Notes under the pieces: model-generated
Seen by the model: only the letters and a program-made list of their open reading frames with translations
What the model was told of the DNA's origin: nothing
Database searches by the model: none
Origin: an uncultured Clostridia bacterium
GTDB taxonomy: Bacteria; Bacillota; Clostridia; Christensenellales; Borkfalkiaceae
NCBI GenBank assembly: GCA_947589385.1
Contig: CANPZW010000002.1
Coordinates: 62,001 to 126,000 of the forward strand
Direction: 5' to 3'
DNA length: 64,000 bases
Shown: positions 27,913-37,587 of the stretch, one piece after another
How positions within the stretch are numbered: the first letter of the stretch is position 1
How the letters are laid out: each line of letters opens with the position of its first letter
Made by a program: the position numbers and the translations under genes

Positions 27913-28476
27913 TCAGCGTCTGTTCTTAACCGCCCTGCCTATCGCAGGGCAGACGCGGCGGGAAAGTATCGCCGCAAGCGCGCAAAGAGCGGCGTCCTTG
28001 GGCATATAAATCAAATTGCCCGTGATTAGGAGATTTACAAGATTTTCAACGCCCAAAAATTTGGCGCAGATTATGCAGTAGGGTATTCCTATCGCGTAAT
28101 TCACAAGGAAAGCCGCCATAGCCGCAACCACATAGCGCCATACTGGAAGGTCGGCTTTGCCCGCTATAATTCCCGCAACGAACGCCGCGGCAATAAACCC
28201 GAGGATATATCCGAAAGACGGTTTTAAAACGTAATATATGCCGCCTCCCGCAGAAAAAAGCGGCAATCCCGCAAGCCCCGCGAAAGCATATACCGACATG
28301 CTTACCGCGCCCTTTTTTGCGCCGAGAAGCAACCCCGCAAGCACGCTTACCGCCGTCTGAAACGTCAGCGGAACAAGAGGAAAAAAGGGTATCTGGATAT
28401 ACGCCGCCGCAGTCATCAGCGCAACGAAAATTCCACATTCCGCTATATTTACGGCAACCGTATTCTTATTCTTCAT
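27913..28476 (-). CDS. bioY: Biotin transporter BioY
   Basis: A 187-residue S-component of an ECF transporter with six hydrophobic segments. The signature GLAGLPLFSAGGGIYYVLKPSFGYILGF is typical. It binds biotin and needs a shared ECF module not seen in this window. The ATG overlaps the end of the preceding gene by eleven bases, so it belongs to that transcript. No BirA operator was recognised. Confidence 0.93.
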   Translation of the reverse strand: MKNKNTVAVNIAECGIFVALMTAAAYIQIPFFPLVPLTFQTAVSVLAGLLLGAKKGAVSMSVYAFAGLAGLPLFSAGGGIYYVLKPSFGYILGFIAAAFVAGIIAGKADLPVWRYVVAAMAAFLVNYAIGIPYCIICAKFLGVENLVNLLITGNLIYMPKDAALCALAAILSRRVCPAIGRAVKNRR

Positions 28477-29692
28477 CTTTTTTATCGTTCTTTTCTGCTT
28501 TTTTTGCTTTGGAAAGTTTTAAATAGCCTACGACAAACCCGACGACCATGGCAATTATCACGCCTGCGATAAGAGCTATCAGAATACTTACGATAACTCC
28601 CAGATTTCCTTCGGGATGAATCGCCCCCTCATAAGCCACCAAAGAAGAACCGGCATAATATTGCGCAAGATAGCTTTCGTAGCTGTCCGTTACGGATTTC
28701 AGCTGCGCATTCAAATCGGCAAGTCTTTGCGAAAATTCGGGATTTAATTTAAGCGCTGCCCCTTCCGCCGTATATGCCTTGTAGATTGTTATACGCGATT
28801 CCAACTCGGCTATTTCGTTGGCGAGCGTTTCTATTCTTTCCGAGGTCTGCATTATATCGACCGTCGCGTCGCCTTCGTTAATTTTACCGAACAGCAGGTT
28901 GAGTTCGTTCCTTTTGTTTTCGCGACGGCTTTCAAGCGATATAAGCATCGAAGAATAATTTTCTTTTACCTTTTCAACGTCGTGCACGTATAAATTCTTG
29001 CGCATTTCGCCTATTGCGGTATCCAGCTTTTGGGTATATTGGCTTAATTGTGTAATAAGCCTTAAACATTCGCTTTTCAAAGTGCCGCCCGTTAAACGCG
29101 ACAAGTTTTTAAGATTTAAGTTGAGATAATCAACCTGATTTTTCAAAAGCTCAACCTTGTCCTCGTAAAAATCGGTATTCCCGTAGTCGCTGAGATACAA
29201 GTCCTGGTCCACCGCAAGCTTTTTTATATAGCGCATAGGGGTTTGGGCAAGCTCGTCGATAAACGCTTCCGCCTGGCTTTGGTTGGCGAAATATTTTGCC
29301 TTTATCCTTATGGTATAAGTAGTTTCAAGCTTGTCCGCCGACAATTCCCTGTCGTTGCGGGAAATGCTTAACGCGCTGGAAGCGTACATATCTATCACGT
29401 CGATAGATTTGAATCTTTCGTCGGAATTTATCTCCGAAAGGTTGGAGCGCGAAATTATGTCGCGATAGTTGAACGGCGTGTTGTCGGGATAGACGGGAAC
29501 GGATTCGTCACTGCCCGGGAAACTTACGGAAAATGTGCTTACGTAGTATGTCGAGTACGCATTATACCCGAAATACAGCCCGAGCGTACCTCCCACGGTA
29601 ATCAGAACGGCTATAACCAACGTCAGCCATTTTTCCGAAAAAATTATTTTGAATATGTCGGCTATGGAGACGCCCTCTTTCTCTTCATCCAT
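28466..29692 (-). CDS. Wzz-type chain-length regulator or capsule biosynthesis adaptor
   Basis: A 408-residue protein with transmembrane segments at about 22-43 and near the C terminus (about 365-390), a long outside loop and coiled coils, the plan of Wzz/YveK polysaccharide copolymerases. It shows the N-terminal DIFKIIFSEKWLTL. No kinase domain is fused. It would control chain length or assembly of surface polysaccharide. The start is ATG 29692 with GGAGG eight bases ahead; an in-frame TTG five codons upstream overlaps that site. No other polysaccharide gene is near. Confidence 0.75.
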   Translation of the reverse strand: MDEEKEGVSIADIFKIIFSEKWLTLVIAVLITVGGTLGLYFGYNAYSTYYVSTFSVSFPGSDESVPVYPDNTPFNYRDIISRSNLSEINSDERFKSIDVIDMYASSALSISRNDRELSADKLETTYTIRIKAKYFANQSQAEAFIDELAQTPMRYIKKLAVDQDLYLSDYGNTDFYEDKVELLKNQVDYLNLNLKNLSRLTGGTLKSECLRLITQLSQYTQKLDTAIGEMRKNLYVHDVEKVKENYSSMLISLESRRENKRNELNLLFGKINEGDATVDIMQTSERIETLANEIAELESRITIYKAYTAEGAALKLNPEFSQRLADLNAQLKSVTDSYESYLAQYYAGSSLVAYEGAIHPEGNLGVIVSILIALIAGVIIAMVVGFVVGYLKLSKAKKAEKNDKKDEE

Positions 29693-29787
29693 AATGTATT
29701 CCTCCAAAGACAGTGTTTTACTCTATAAAGTTTTTAACGGGGCGGTGAAATACGCCGCAGCGGCAATTCAAACTTCCCGCGTAATCT

Positions 29788-29816
29788 ATTTTAACAGAAG
29801 GAACAAGCTTTTGCAA
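29788..29816 (-). promoter_or_regulatory. Sigma-A promoter of the wzz-bioY-alr-...-aroF run
   Basis: Minus strand TTGCAA (29816-29811), 17-bp spacer, TAAAAT (29793-29788); about 95 bases lead to the start. No riboswitch was recognised in this leader. Confidence 0.6.
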
Positions 29817-30002
29817 CAAATTTACCGCCGATTTGCCTTTTGACGAACATTTTATCGTCAGATTTAATTGCATATGACGAAAAATTATTAAACAAACCGC
29901 TTAAACGCCGAGCTTTCGGCAAGAGCATAAAAATTTTTGCGGATTTTTCGGTTTCCGCGGCTTTCTTTTCATAATCCGCCGCAAAAAAAATATATTTAAC
30001 AT
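29817..30002. other. Intergenic region between divergent genes
   Basis: 186 bases, AT-rich, no open frame. The right end has a weak promoter TTCATA (29968-29973), 17-bp spacer, TATATT (29991-29996) facing the lipoprotein gene, with only six bases to its ATG. Confidence 0.4.
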
Positions 30003-30653
30003 ATGAAACGTTTTTTTATAGCGCTCGTTTGCGCGGCAGTGTTAATCTGCCAGCTTGCGGGCTGTTCGGCACAAGTCGATTTATCAGAATACATATCCGA
30101 AAAAAGAAGCGAAATTTACCTGTACAGTGACGACGACGCGGAAATAAAGCTTTACTGCGTTTCCCGCGAGCAACCATATGCCGCCGACGGAATTTGCGGG
30201 GACGTATGCGATATAATAGAAATTTACGTCACATTCGCAAAGACGCCCGCAGCCGTTGAAATTTCGGTTGACGGATTGCATGCGGATATGAATTACGAGG
30301 CTGTGGATAAAAGGTTCACCCTCTACTATTCCGCCCCGCCCCTTCAACGCGACGGCGTAGATATTACTCTTAACTGCGACGGCGAGCAAAAAATTTACCG
30401 TGCGCTGAACGTAAAGGACAAGGGCGTTTTAAGCTGCGAACAGGCGGTAAAATGCGCCTATGCCTATGACAAAGAACTTTTCGACAGCCTTAAAACCCGC
30501 CGCGACTTCGCGGGAGAAATTTACGTGCGGCTTTTGTACGACGACGGCTGCTACTATTACGTGGGGCTATGCGACAGAAACAAAAATATAACCGCCTATC
30601 TTTTGGACGGCGGTATCGGTAAGGTTATTTCCACTAAAAAATTATCGGCGTGA
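30003..30653 (+). CDS. Lipoprotein of unknown function
   Basis: A 216-residue protein with a signal peptide and a lipobox ending LAGC (Cys21 would be lipidated). The mature part (about 195 residues) is mixed alpha/beta without recognisable motif; several Cys and Tyr are seen. Family not recognised. The start ATG is six bases beyond a possible -10 box and lacks a ribosome site. Its stop codon touches the stop of the convergent GNAT gene, leaving no room for a terminator between them. Confidence 0.7.
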   Translation: MKRFFIALVCAAVLICQLAGCSAQVDLSEYISEKRSEIYLYSDDDAEIKLYCVSREQPYAADGICGDVCDIIEIYVTFAKTPAAVEISVDGLHADMNYEAVDKRFTLYYSAPPLQRDGVDITLNCDGEQKIYRALNVKDKGVLSCEQAVKCAYAYDKELFDSLKTRRDFAGEIYVRLLYDDGCYYYVGLCDRNKNITAYLLDGGIGKVISTKKLSA

Positions 30654-31163
30654 TTAAATAAGTTTTTCAAACGCAATGCGGGAAGTTCCGTCGCGGAAAA
30701 GCGTTACCGTCCCGCAGCGGACAAATTCCAGCTTGCTTAAAAGGGAAAGCATGGGCAGATTTTTTTCGTGCGTATCTATCCTTATGCTGGTCCTTCCTCG
30801 GAGGCGCGCAAGCTGGGGCGCAGCCACGTCCAAAACATACGTCGCTACCCCCGTTCCCCTGAATTTTTCGGCTACCGCCACGCGGTGTATGGCAAGATAA
30901 TTGCCTTCGGTAAGCCATTTCCCGTCTATTTCTATATAATTTTCGTCAAACGTAAGCGCGGAAAAAACGGCGGCTATTTCGTCGTCTATTTTGACGGTAT
31001 ATAATATTCCGCCCAAAATCCCCTCGCGTATGTCATGCTCTTCGGGGAAGCCCTTTCCCCACTGCGGATTGCCGAGGGAAGCCATATACTCCTGCGCGGA
31101 CGCGTAAATCGCCATAATTTCCTTCAACTGCGAAATTTTGGACTTTGAAAAGCTATACTTCAT
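30654..31163 (-). CDS. GNAT family N-acetyltransferase
   Basis: A 169-residue GNAT fold. IHRVAVAEKFRGTGVATYVLD holds the acetyl-CoA pyrophosphate loop (R-G-T-G-V-A), and the C-terminal FVRCGTVTLF strand fits. The substrate is unknown. Starts with GAGG six bases ahead of ATG, three bases after the hemW stop, so it is the last gene of the lepA-ogt-hemW run. Confidence 0.88.
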   Translation of the reverse strand: MKYSFSKSKISQLKEIMAIYASAQEYMASLGNPQWGKGFPEEHDIREGILGGILYTVKIDDEIAAVFSALTFDENYIEIDGKWLTEGNYLAIHRVAVAEKFRGTGVATYVLDVAAPQLARLRGRTSIRIDTHEKNLPMLSLLSKLEFVRCGTVTLFRDGTSRIAFEKLI

Positions 31164-31166
31164 AAT

Positions 31167-32276
31167 CTACCTCATAAATTCTACTATTACCGAATTCTGC
31201 ACGAAAAGATATTCGGGCTTAATATAAAAACGTTTGTCCGAAAGCTCCGTATATTTACTCGTTTTCGCTATTGCCGAAGAATACTTTTCGGTAAAATCGC
31301 AATTAAAACGCTTTTTATATTCTTCTAAATCTATTCCCGCCGCCGTGCGCAACGCAAGAAAAATAAATTCCTCCTCCTGTCCTTCCCCGTCTATCTCCTC
31401 GCGCGATTTGACGGCAAGATGCCCGGACAGAATACACTTGAAATATTCGTCCAAATCGAAAGTGTTGGTAAACCTTATGTTGTTTATGCAGGACGACGCC
31501 GCGACGCCGAAGCCTATATATTCTCCACGCCGCCAATAATTGAGGTTATGGCGGCTCTCTTTTCCTTTCTTTGCGAAATTCGAAACCTCATATCTGAAAA
31601 AACCCAGTTCTTCAAGTTTTTTTACGCCCGCTTCATACATTTCCGCGACCTCGTCGCCGTCGGGTAGTTCGCCGTTAAGATAATCGGTGTAAATGGGCGT
31701 GCCGTCCTCGGGCGAAAGCGCATACATGGATATGTGGCTTGCGCCGAAAGCGGAGGCGACTTCAATCGTCTTTATTACGTCGTCCGCCGTCTGGTCTTTT
31801 AGACCTATCATGACGTCAACCGAAAAGTTTTTGCCCTTCAAAAGCTTTGCGCAGGTGACAAACTCGTTCAAGGTATGGATTCTGCCTATTTCGCGCAGCT
31901 GGCTGTTTATTGCCGTCTGCAAGCCCACCGAATAGCGGTTTATGCCGCATTTTTCATACATTTCCACTTTTCCCGCGCTTATCGTGCCCGGGTTGATTTC
32001 TATGGTTATCTCCGCGCCTTTTTTTACGTTGAAATATTTTTTTGCCGCCGTAACAAGCATGGCAATATAGCTTTCATCGACGACGGAAGGCGTGCCGCCG
32101 CCTATATACAGAGTGTCGAACTCATAGTCTTTCAAATCTTCCTTGCGCATAGACATTTCGCGGTAAACGCACGCCATATAACTTTCGGCAAGGTGGATTT
32201 TATCGGGGAAAGAAGCAAAATCGCAATAGCGGCACTTCGATTTGCAAAAAGGTATGTGGACGTAAATACCCGCCAT
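31167..32276 (-). CDS. hemW: Radical SAM protein HemW (coproporphyrinogen oxidase-like)
   Basis: A 369-residue radical SAM protein. YVHIPFCKSKCRYCDFASF carries the CxxxCxxC cluster motif, followed by the second family motif DTLYIGGGTPSV and RHNLNYWRRGEYIGFG. HemW proteins are thought to be haem chaperones rather than oxidases. ATG 32276 has GGGAGG upstream and overlaps the stop of the alkyltransferase-like gene. HemW next to lepA is a conserved arrangement. Confidence 0.93.
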   Translation of the reverse strand: MAGIYVHIPFCKSKCRYCDFASFPDKIHLAESYMACVYREMSMRKEDLKDYEFDTLYIGGGTPSVVDESYIAMLVTAAKKYFNVKKGAEITIEINPGTISAGKVEMYEKCGINRYSVGLQTAINSQLREIGRIHTLNEFVTCAKLLKGKNFSVDVMIGLKDQTADDVIKTIEVASAFGASHISMYALSPEDGTPIYTDYLNGELPDGDEVAEMYEAGVKKLEELGFFRYEVSNFAKKGKESRHNLNYWRRGEYIGFGVAASSCINNIRFTNTFDLDEYFKCILSGHLAVKSREEIDGEGQEEEFIFLALRTAAGIDLEEYKKRFNCDFTEKYSSAIAKTSKYTELSDKRFYIKPEYLFVQNSVIVEFMR

Positions 32277-32584
32277 TACATTGCCTCCCAACGGTATTTT
32301 TTCATATCTGTTTTGCCGTCCTCGCCGAATTTTACGCCTTCGGCTTCGAGCATCGCCCTTTGTACATGCGGTCCCCCGAAAGCGAAACCCGAGCTTACGG
32401 AACCGTCCTTAAACAGCACCCTATGGCAAGGAATTTCTCCGGGGCGCGGGTTGCAGTGAAGCGCCCAGCCGACCTGCCGCGAGGACCGCGGGCTGCCCGC
32501 AAGCCGCGCGACGTCGCCGTATGACAGGACTTTGCCGCGCGGGATTTTCATTACGACGTTATATACTCTTTCGAAAAAACCCAT
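32276..32584 (-). CDS. MGMT-type DNA alkyltransferase domain, short form with Cys
   Basis: A 102-residue protein with only the C-terminal domain of O6-methylguanine-DNA methyltransferases. The recognition helix region (RSSRQVGWALHCNP) and the active-site IPCHRVL are intact, so the alkyl acceptor Cys is present. The ATL proteins of this size usually have Trp in its place. Either a minimal repair enzyme or a lesion-binding protein. Lies two bases after lepA and overlaps hemW. Confidence 0.88.
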   Translation of the reverse strand: MGFFERVYNVVMKIPRGKVLSYGDVARLAGSPRSSRQVGWALHCNPRPGEIPCHRVLFKDGSVSSGFAFGGPHVQRAMLEAEGVKFGEDGKTDMKKYRWEAM

Positions 32585-32585
32585 A

Positions 32586-34391
32586 TCAATCCTTATTGGT
32601 TTTAAGAATCTGCATAAACACTTCGCTGGGCACTTCCACGCTGCCTATCTGGCGCATGCGTTTTTTGCCCTCTTTCTGCTTTTCGAGAAGTTTTTTCTTG
32701 CGGGTGATGTCGCCGCCGTAGCACTTGGCGAGCACGTCTTTGCGCATTGCCTTAACCGTTTCCCTTGCAATTATCTTGCCGCCTATCGCCGCCTGTACGG
32801 GGATTTCGAAAAGCTGGCGCGGAATCGCTTCCTTTAAATTTTCGCAGAGCATTCTGCCGCGCGGATAAGCGCTGTCCTCGTGCACTATCATAGACAACGC
32901 GTCGCACACTTCGCCGTTTAAAAGTATATCCATTTTTACAAGCTTGCTCTTTTCGTAGCCTATCAGCTCGTAGTCGAAACTTGCGTAACCGCGCGTGCGG
33001 GACTTTATCGAATCAAAGAAATCGAAGATTATTTCGTTAAGCGGCAGGTTGTATTCAAGCCGCACTCTCGACTTGTCCAAATAGGTCATTTGCAGGAACG
33101 TACCGCGTTTTTCGCGGCACAAATCCATTATCTGCCCCAAATAATCGGGCGGGGAATAGATATCCGCTTTGACTATCGGCTCCTCTATGTGTTCGATTTC
33201 GGATACGGGCGGCAGGTGGGAAGGATTATCCACGTAAACCTCCTCCCCGTCCGTCTTAATGACCTTATAACTTACGGAAGGCGCCGTCGTGATTATTTCA
33301 AGCCCGAACTCCCTTTCAAGCCTTTCCTGAATAATCTCCATATGCAAAAGCCCCAAAAACCCGCAGCGGAAACCGAAGCCGAGGGCGACAGAGCTGTCCG
33401 CCTCGAACAGAAGCGAAGCGTCGTTAAGCTGTAATTTCAGAAGGGCGTCTTTAAGGTCGTTGAATTTACTGCCGTCGAGGGGGTATATTCCGCAGAAAAC
33501 CACGCTTTGCACCTTTTTATAACCGGGCAGAGGTTGTGCGGCGGGGCGCGAAGGATTGATTACGGTGTCGCCGACAGCCACGTCCTGAATGGATTTTATC
33601 GAAGCCGCAATATACCCGACTTCTCCCGCGGAAAGAATGTCCTTGGGAACAAGCGCAGGATTGAAAGCCCCCACTTCCACCACTTCGTATTCCTTATCGG
33701 AACGGAAGGTTTTAATTCTGTCGCCGCTTTTAACCGAGCCGTCCTTTATCCGCACAAAAAGTATTACGCCCTTGTAATTGTCGTAATAGCTGTCGAAAAT
33801 AAGCGCTTTCAAAGGGGCGTTTTCGTCGCCCTGCGGCGCGGGAAAGTATTTAACGACGTCTTCGAGGACCTCGCCTATGTTTATGCCCTCCTTGGCTGAA
33901 ACGAGGGGCGCGTAAGACGCGTCAAGACCTATAACTTCCTCTATTTCCTTTTTAGCCTCTTCGGGGCGGGCGGAGGGCAAATCTATTTTATTTATCACGG
34001 GCAGGATTTCAAGGTTGTTTTCAAGCGCAAGATAGACGTTTGCAAGCGTCTGTGCTTCTACCCCCTGCGTGGCGTCAACAATTAAAATCGCGCCCTCGCA
34101 CGCGGCAAGCGAACGCGACACTTCGTACGTAAAATCCACATGCCCCGGAGTGTCTATTAAGTTAAATTCATATTCTTTGCCGTCGGAAGCCTTGTAATAC
34201 ATACGCACGGGCGCAAGTTTAATGGTTATGCCGCGCTCCCTCTCTATATCCATGGAATCGAGTAGCTGGGCTTCCATATCCCTTTCCGAAACCTGCCCCG
34301 TACTCTCCATAAGCCTGTCGGCAAGAGTGGATTTACCGTGGTCTATATGCGCTATTATGCAGAAATTGCGAATGTTTTCCTTTTTGCCCAT
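32586..34391 (-). CDS. lepA: Translation elongation factor 4 (LepA)
   Basis: A 601-residue GTPase. G1 is [10 protein letters not shown]2 has RGITIK, G3 DTPGHVDF, G4 NKID, then domains 2, 3, 5 and the LepA-specific C-terminal domain with [13 protein letters not shown]. It acts on ribosomes under stress, moving them back on the message. The conserved N-terminus [13 protein letters not shown] sets the start at 34391; a longer frame of 24 more codons has no support. No ribosome site; the ATG lies six bases from the -10 box. Confidence 0.96.
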   Translation of the reverse strand: MGKKENIRNFCIIAHIDHGKSTLADRLMESTGQVSERDMEAQLLDSMDIERERGITIKLAPVRMYYKASDGKEYEFNLIDTPGHVDFTYEVSRSLAACEGAILIVDATQGVEAQTLANVYLALENNLEILPVINKIDLPSARPEEAKKEIEEVIGLDASYAPLVSAKEGINIGEVLEDVVKYFPAPQGDENAPLKALIFDSYYDNYKGVILFVRIKDGSVKSGDRIKTFRSDKEYEVVEVGAFNPALVPKDILSAGEVGYIAASIKSIQDVAVGDTVINPSRPAAQPLPGYKKVQSVVFCGIYPLDGSKFNDLKDALLKLQLNDASLLFEADSSVALGFGFRCGFLGLLHMEIIQERLEREFGLEIITTAPSVSYKVIKTDGEEVYVDNPSHLPPVSEIEHIEEPIVKADIYSPPDYLGQIMDLCREKRGTFLQMTYLDKSRVRLEYNLPLNEIIFDFFDSIKSRTRGYASFDYELIGYEKSKLVKMDILLNGEVCDALSMIVHEDSAYPRGRMLCENLKEAIPRQLFEIPVQAAIGGKIIARETVKAMRKDVLAKCYGGDITRKKKLLEKQKEGKKRMRQIGSVEVPSEVFMQILKTNKD

Positions 34392-34397
34392 GACTAT

Positions 34398-34426
34398 ATT
34401 ATATAAAAATTGCGAATTTTTGGCAA
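34398..34426 (-). promoter_or_regulatory. Sigma-A promoter of lepA, leaderless layout
   Basis: Minus strand TTGCCA (34426-34421), 17-bp spacer, TATAAT (34403-34398), then six bases (ATAGTC) and ATG 34391. Same design as mtnN. Confidence 0.75.
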
Positions 34427-34456
34427 GGAAAAAGCGGGGCGTAAGCGAATATAATG

Positions 34457-34485
34457 TTGACAAAGATATGTTTCAATGATAAAAT
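34457..34485 (+). promoter_or_regulatory. Sigma-A promoter of the 34516 gene
   Basis: TTGACA (34457-34462), 17-bp spacer, TAAAAT (34480-34485); ATG 34516 follows GGAGG. Divergent from the lepA promoter. Confidence 0.75.
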
Positions 34486-34515
34486 ACACGTATAATTTCA
34501 AAAACGGAGGTAATT

Positions 34516-35772
34516 ATGGACGAAATGACGCGCTTACAGCGCAAACTTATACCTGTAAACATAGTGGTTATGGTCCTTGCACTTGTAGCGGCGATAAGTA
34601 TTCTTGTTGCGCCGCTGCTCACGGTGGATGTGGGTACGGTTGCCGCAGAAATCGCAAAAATGCAGCAAAGCAGTGCGGACGATTCGGAGAACGGCTCTCC
34701 CGAATTTTCGGCTGATTACTTTAAAACCATTGCGGAATGTCTTAACGGCACTACTTTAAGTTTTTCCACCGTTTCTCTCGCAAAGACGGCTTTTTCGGAC
34801 GCGCCCGCGGAGGCGGTGACGCAGGTAGTAGCCGGAGAGATAAAAAAATCGGAGGATAAAATTGTTGCGGGGGTTGCCGTGCAAATGCTGCCGCAACTTA
34901 TAGAAAGCGGCGAATTGGACGTAGATATCGACGTGGAAAATATAGACGTCGAAGCGGTTATGGATAAGTTCGACAACGTTTTGAAAGCGGGTATCGAAGA
35001 AAGCGACGGTGCAATCAATGAGCTTGTGGATGAAATACGCAAACAAGCGGTATCTGCCGACGGTCAACCGCTCATAGACGAGCAATACCAGGACGAAATT
35101 GCAGACACAATCAAGGAACTTTACCGGCAAGCCAAAGACGTAGTAGGTGATGAAGAACTTACCATGGAATCGTTTATATGCATTACGATATCCAAGCTGA
35201 TGAACGAAAACGGCGGCGTCAATCCGAATGCCCGCGCGGCTTCCAAACCCCTTTTCATTGCCGACGACGGCAACGACGCAAATCCCGAACCGCAAGCTCC
35301 TTCCGAAAATACCAACGACGGTATATATACCACGTACGAGGACCTTTTGGGCGGGATTTTGAGCAGTTCGGGCGGCGAGGGACAGTCCGACCCCACGGAA
35401 GAGCTCAACTCGACAATAAACCAATTCAAGCCGTTTATGCAGATAGCGGTTTACGCTATGTTCGGGTTTGCGGGAATATGGCTGATACTTTTCGTATTTG
35501 CTTGTATTCACCTCTTCTTGAAAAATAAGCGTTTTACAATGTGGTACGTTAAATTATTCGGCTTCTATCCCTGTCTTATCTTCGGCGTTCTGCCGCTTAT
35601 CGGCGGAATGACAGCAGGCTTGCTGTTTGCCGACGCGCCCTTAAATATAGCGGCTATTATCGGCGCAATCTCCTCGCTGACCTGGATAAGCGGCGCATGC
35701 TACCTGGCGCTTTGGATTGTTTCGGTTTTCTGGGCGTTCCCCATAAAGCGCAGGATACGCGACATATCGTAA
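34516..35772 (+). CDS. Large membrane protein of unknown function
   Basis: A 418-residue protein. An N-terminal transmembrane segment (about 14-36), a 270-residue acidic outside region rich in Asp, Glu and Ser with helical stretches, then three or four C-terminal hydrophobic segments (about 310-410) and a short basic end. No enzyme motif; not recognised. ATG has GGAGG five bases ahead and a near-consensus promoter, so it is probably well expressed. No operon partner. Confidence 0.75.
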   Translation: MDEMTRLQRKLIPVNIVVMVLALVAAISILVAPLLTVDVGTVAAEIAKMQQSSADDSENGSPEFSADYFKTIAECLNGTTLSFSTVSLAKTAFSDAPAEAVTQVVAGEIKKSEDKIVAGVAVQMLPQLIESGELDVDIDVENIDVEAVMDKFDNVLKAGIEESDGAINELVDEIRKQAVSADGQPLIDEQYQDEIADTIKELYRQAKDVVGDEELTMESFICITISKLMNENGGVNPNARAASKPLFIADDGNDANPEPQAPSENTNDGIYTTYEDLLGGILSSSGGEGQSDPTEELNSTINQFKPFMQIAVYAMFGFAGIWLILFVFACIHLFLKNKRFTMWYVKLFGFYPCLIFGVLPLIGGMTAGLLFADAPLNIAAIIGAISSLTWISGACYLALWIVSVFWAFPIKRRIRDIS

Positions 35773-35798
35773 AATCATAATTTCAAGCGGTCATTTGA

Positions 35799-35832
35799 AA
35801 GCCGCCGCGGCGTCAAAACGCCGCGGCGGCTT
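35799..35832. terminator. Hairpin after the 34516 gene
   Basis: Perfect 15-bp stem (AAGCCGCCGCGGCGT and its complement) with a CAAA loop; weak T run after it (TATGCTTTA). Confidence 0.7.
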
Positions 35833-35940
35833 ATGCTTTACTCACTTAGATTTTAAAACTTCAACTTATATTGAAAGCATAAAACAGAATTTAATTCTTA
35901 TTTATGCGCATATATCTTTACATCTATACTAATATATCTT

Positions 35941-37512
35941 TTACATCAGCGGACTTACGACGCGCAGAACGGCAGTTGCAAACTTCACGAAAATATTGCG
36001 TTTTTCGGGCGGTCTTTCGGGGTTTGCGGCGAATATCTCGTTGAAATCGGCTTCCGCCGCATTCATTGCCACTTTGTCGTCGGTATATACTCCGTTGTCA
36101 AATTCCTGATAGAACGACCGCATGTCCATATTCACCGAACCGACGGTCAGACTGTTTTCCGTTAAAGTCACCTTGCTGTGCAAAAATGTGTTTTTGGCGT
36201 AGAAAATTTTAACTCCGCACTTTTGCAGGCGGTCGGCGTTGGAACGCGTTACAAGATATATGAAAGGATAATCGGGCACGGCGGGAAGAGCAATTCTTAC
36301 ATCCACGCCATTCTGCGCCTTTTCTTTCAGCATTTTGAAAAGCTTTCCGTCGGGAATCAAATAGGGCGTCATTATATAAAGCTTTTCCTGCGCGCCCTTA
36401 ATGACGTTTTCATATACACCGCGGCAGAGCGCTTCTTTAATTTCGGGCCCGCCCCCATAGGGAACAACGTTGGATACGTTCGGCGTTTTTACGTAATTAT
36501 TCAGATATTTGGCGAAATCGGTTTTTTCACGGGCGGCGAACTCCCACTGCCTTAAAAAACACAGGCTTAAACCGTCAACCGCCGCGCCTTCAAGCCGAAG
36601 TCCCGCGTCCTTCCAGCGCGCACCCTGCGCCTTACGGTAATTTATGCAGTCGTCGGCAATGTTGCAGCCGCCGACGTAACCGTATTTTCCGTCTATTACG
36701 ACGATTTTTCTGTGGTCGCGGAAGTTCAGTCCGAAGCTGAAAAGGGTTAAAAGCTTTGCAAACACTTTGAATTTTATGCCCGCGCTTTTTATGCGCTTTT
36801 TAGTTTCGCCCCTTAAAACGCCCTGGCTGCCCACGTCGTCGCAGAGGAATCTGACCTCCACGCCCTCCGCCGCCTTGCGGGAAAGCACTTCGATAAGCTT
36901 TTCCAAAAGCCGCCCCTCGGAAACGATGAAGTATTCCATAAATATGAAATGTTCGGCTTTTTCAAGGTCGGCAACCATCTCAGTAAACAACGGCGCGGCG
37001 TCGTGGAAATATTTCAAATCCGTACCGTCGTACGGAATATATCCGCCTTTATCGCGTATATATTCGCAGTCGCAAAGGACCGTCGCCGAGTTGCCGTTGA
37101 CTGAAAATTTACCTATGCAACCTTCCGAACGTGCGAAGATTTTGGAATATCTTCGCCTTTTAAAGCCGTAACATATACGTTTATCGGCAAGAAAATATAC
37201 GATATAACCGCAGCCGAATGAAACCGCGAATAAAACCAGCCAACTGAACTTAGCCTGCGGGTCGCGTTCGAAAATGAGCGCGTGTATGGCGGAAAGAAGA
37301 GTCAACGCCAACGAAACATAGAAAAAAATTTTCGACACGAACGACAAGAACGCGTACAAACAAGCGAGCACGGCAAGCTGTAAAACGATACAGAAGTCGG
37401 TGAAAAGCGCCTTGGCTCCCGTGGGGAAATCCACCCAACGCTTATGTATGCTTTTAATCTTCCCTGCGCCGTCGGCGGAAGCCCGCCGTACGGATATTTC
37501 GGTTTCTTCCAT
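35941..37512 (-). CDS. cls: Cardiolipin synthase, PLD type
   Basis: A 523-residue membrane enzyme. Two or three hydrophobic segments at the start (about 30-110) precede two phospholipase D halves. The first HKD motif is complete (DHRKIVVID), the second reads HSKVTLTE, with Glu where Asp is usual, followed by NSLTVGSVNMDMRS as expected. It joins two phosphatidylglycerol molecules into cardiolipin. The start is ATG 37512; a longer frame runs upstream of it over the promoter. No ribosome site; the ATG is ten bases from TATAAT. Confidence 0.9.
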   Translation of the reverse strand: MEETEISVRRASADGAGKIKSIHKRWVDFPTGAKALFTDFCIVLQLAVLACLYAFLSFVSKIFFYVSLALTLLSAIHALIFERDPQAKFSWLVLFAVSFGCGYIVYFLADKRICYGFKRRRYSKIFARSEGCIGKFSVNGNSATVLCDCEYIRDKGGYIPYDGTDLKYFHDAAPLFTEMVADLEKAEHFIFMEYFIVSEGRLLEKLIEVLSRKAAEGVEVRFLCDDVGSQGVLRGETKKRIKSAGIKFKVFAKLLTLFSFGLNFRDHRKIVVIDGKYGYVGGCNIADDCINYRKAQGARWKDAGLRLEGAAVDGLSLCFLRQWEFAAREKTDFAKYLNNYVKTPNVSNVVPYGGGPEIKEALCRGVYENVIKGAQEKLYIMTPYLIPDGKLFKMLKEKAQNGVDVRIALPAVPDYPFIYLVTRSNADRLQKCGVKIFYAKNTFLHSKVTLTENSLTVGSVNMDMRSFYQEFDNGVYTDDKVAMNAAEADFNEIFAANPERPPEKRNIFVKFATAVLRVVSPLM

Positions 37513-37522
37513 AGTCTTTTTT

Positions 37523-37551
37523 ATTATAACCCAACAGTATCTAAAAGGCAA
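37523..37551 (-). promoter_or_regulatory. Sigma-A promoter of cls, short leader
   Basis: Minus strand TTGCCT (37551-37546), 17-bp spacer, TATAAT (37528-37523), then ten bases to ATG 37512. Leader about four bases, no ribosome site. Confidence 0.7.
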
Positions 37552-37560
37552 GTGTTTTTT

Positions 37561-37586
37561 AAAACGCCGCAAGTATGCGGCGTTTT
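37561..37586. terminator. Terminator after the MBL-fold gene
   Basis: Stem AAAACGCCGC / GCGGCGTTTT around AAGTAT, one base from the stop codon of the MBL-fold gene and just upstream of the cls -35 box. Confidence 0.8.
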
Positions 37587-37587
37587 G

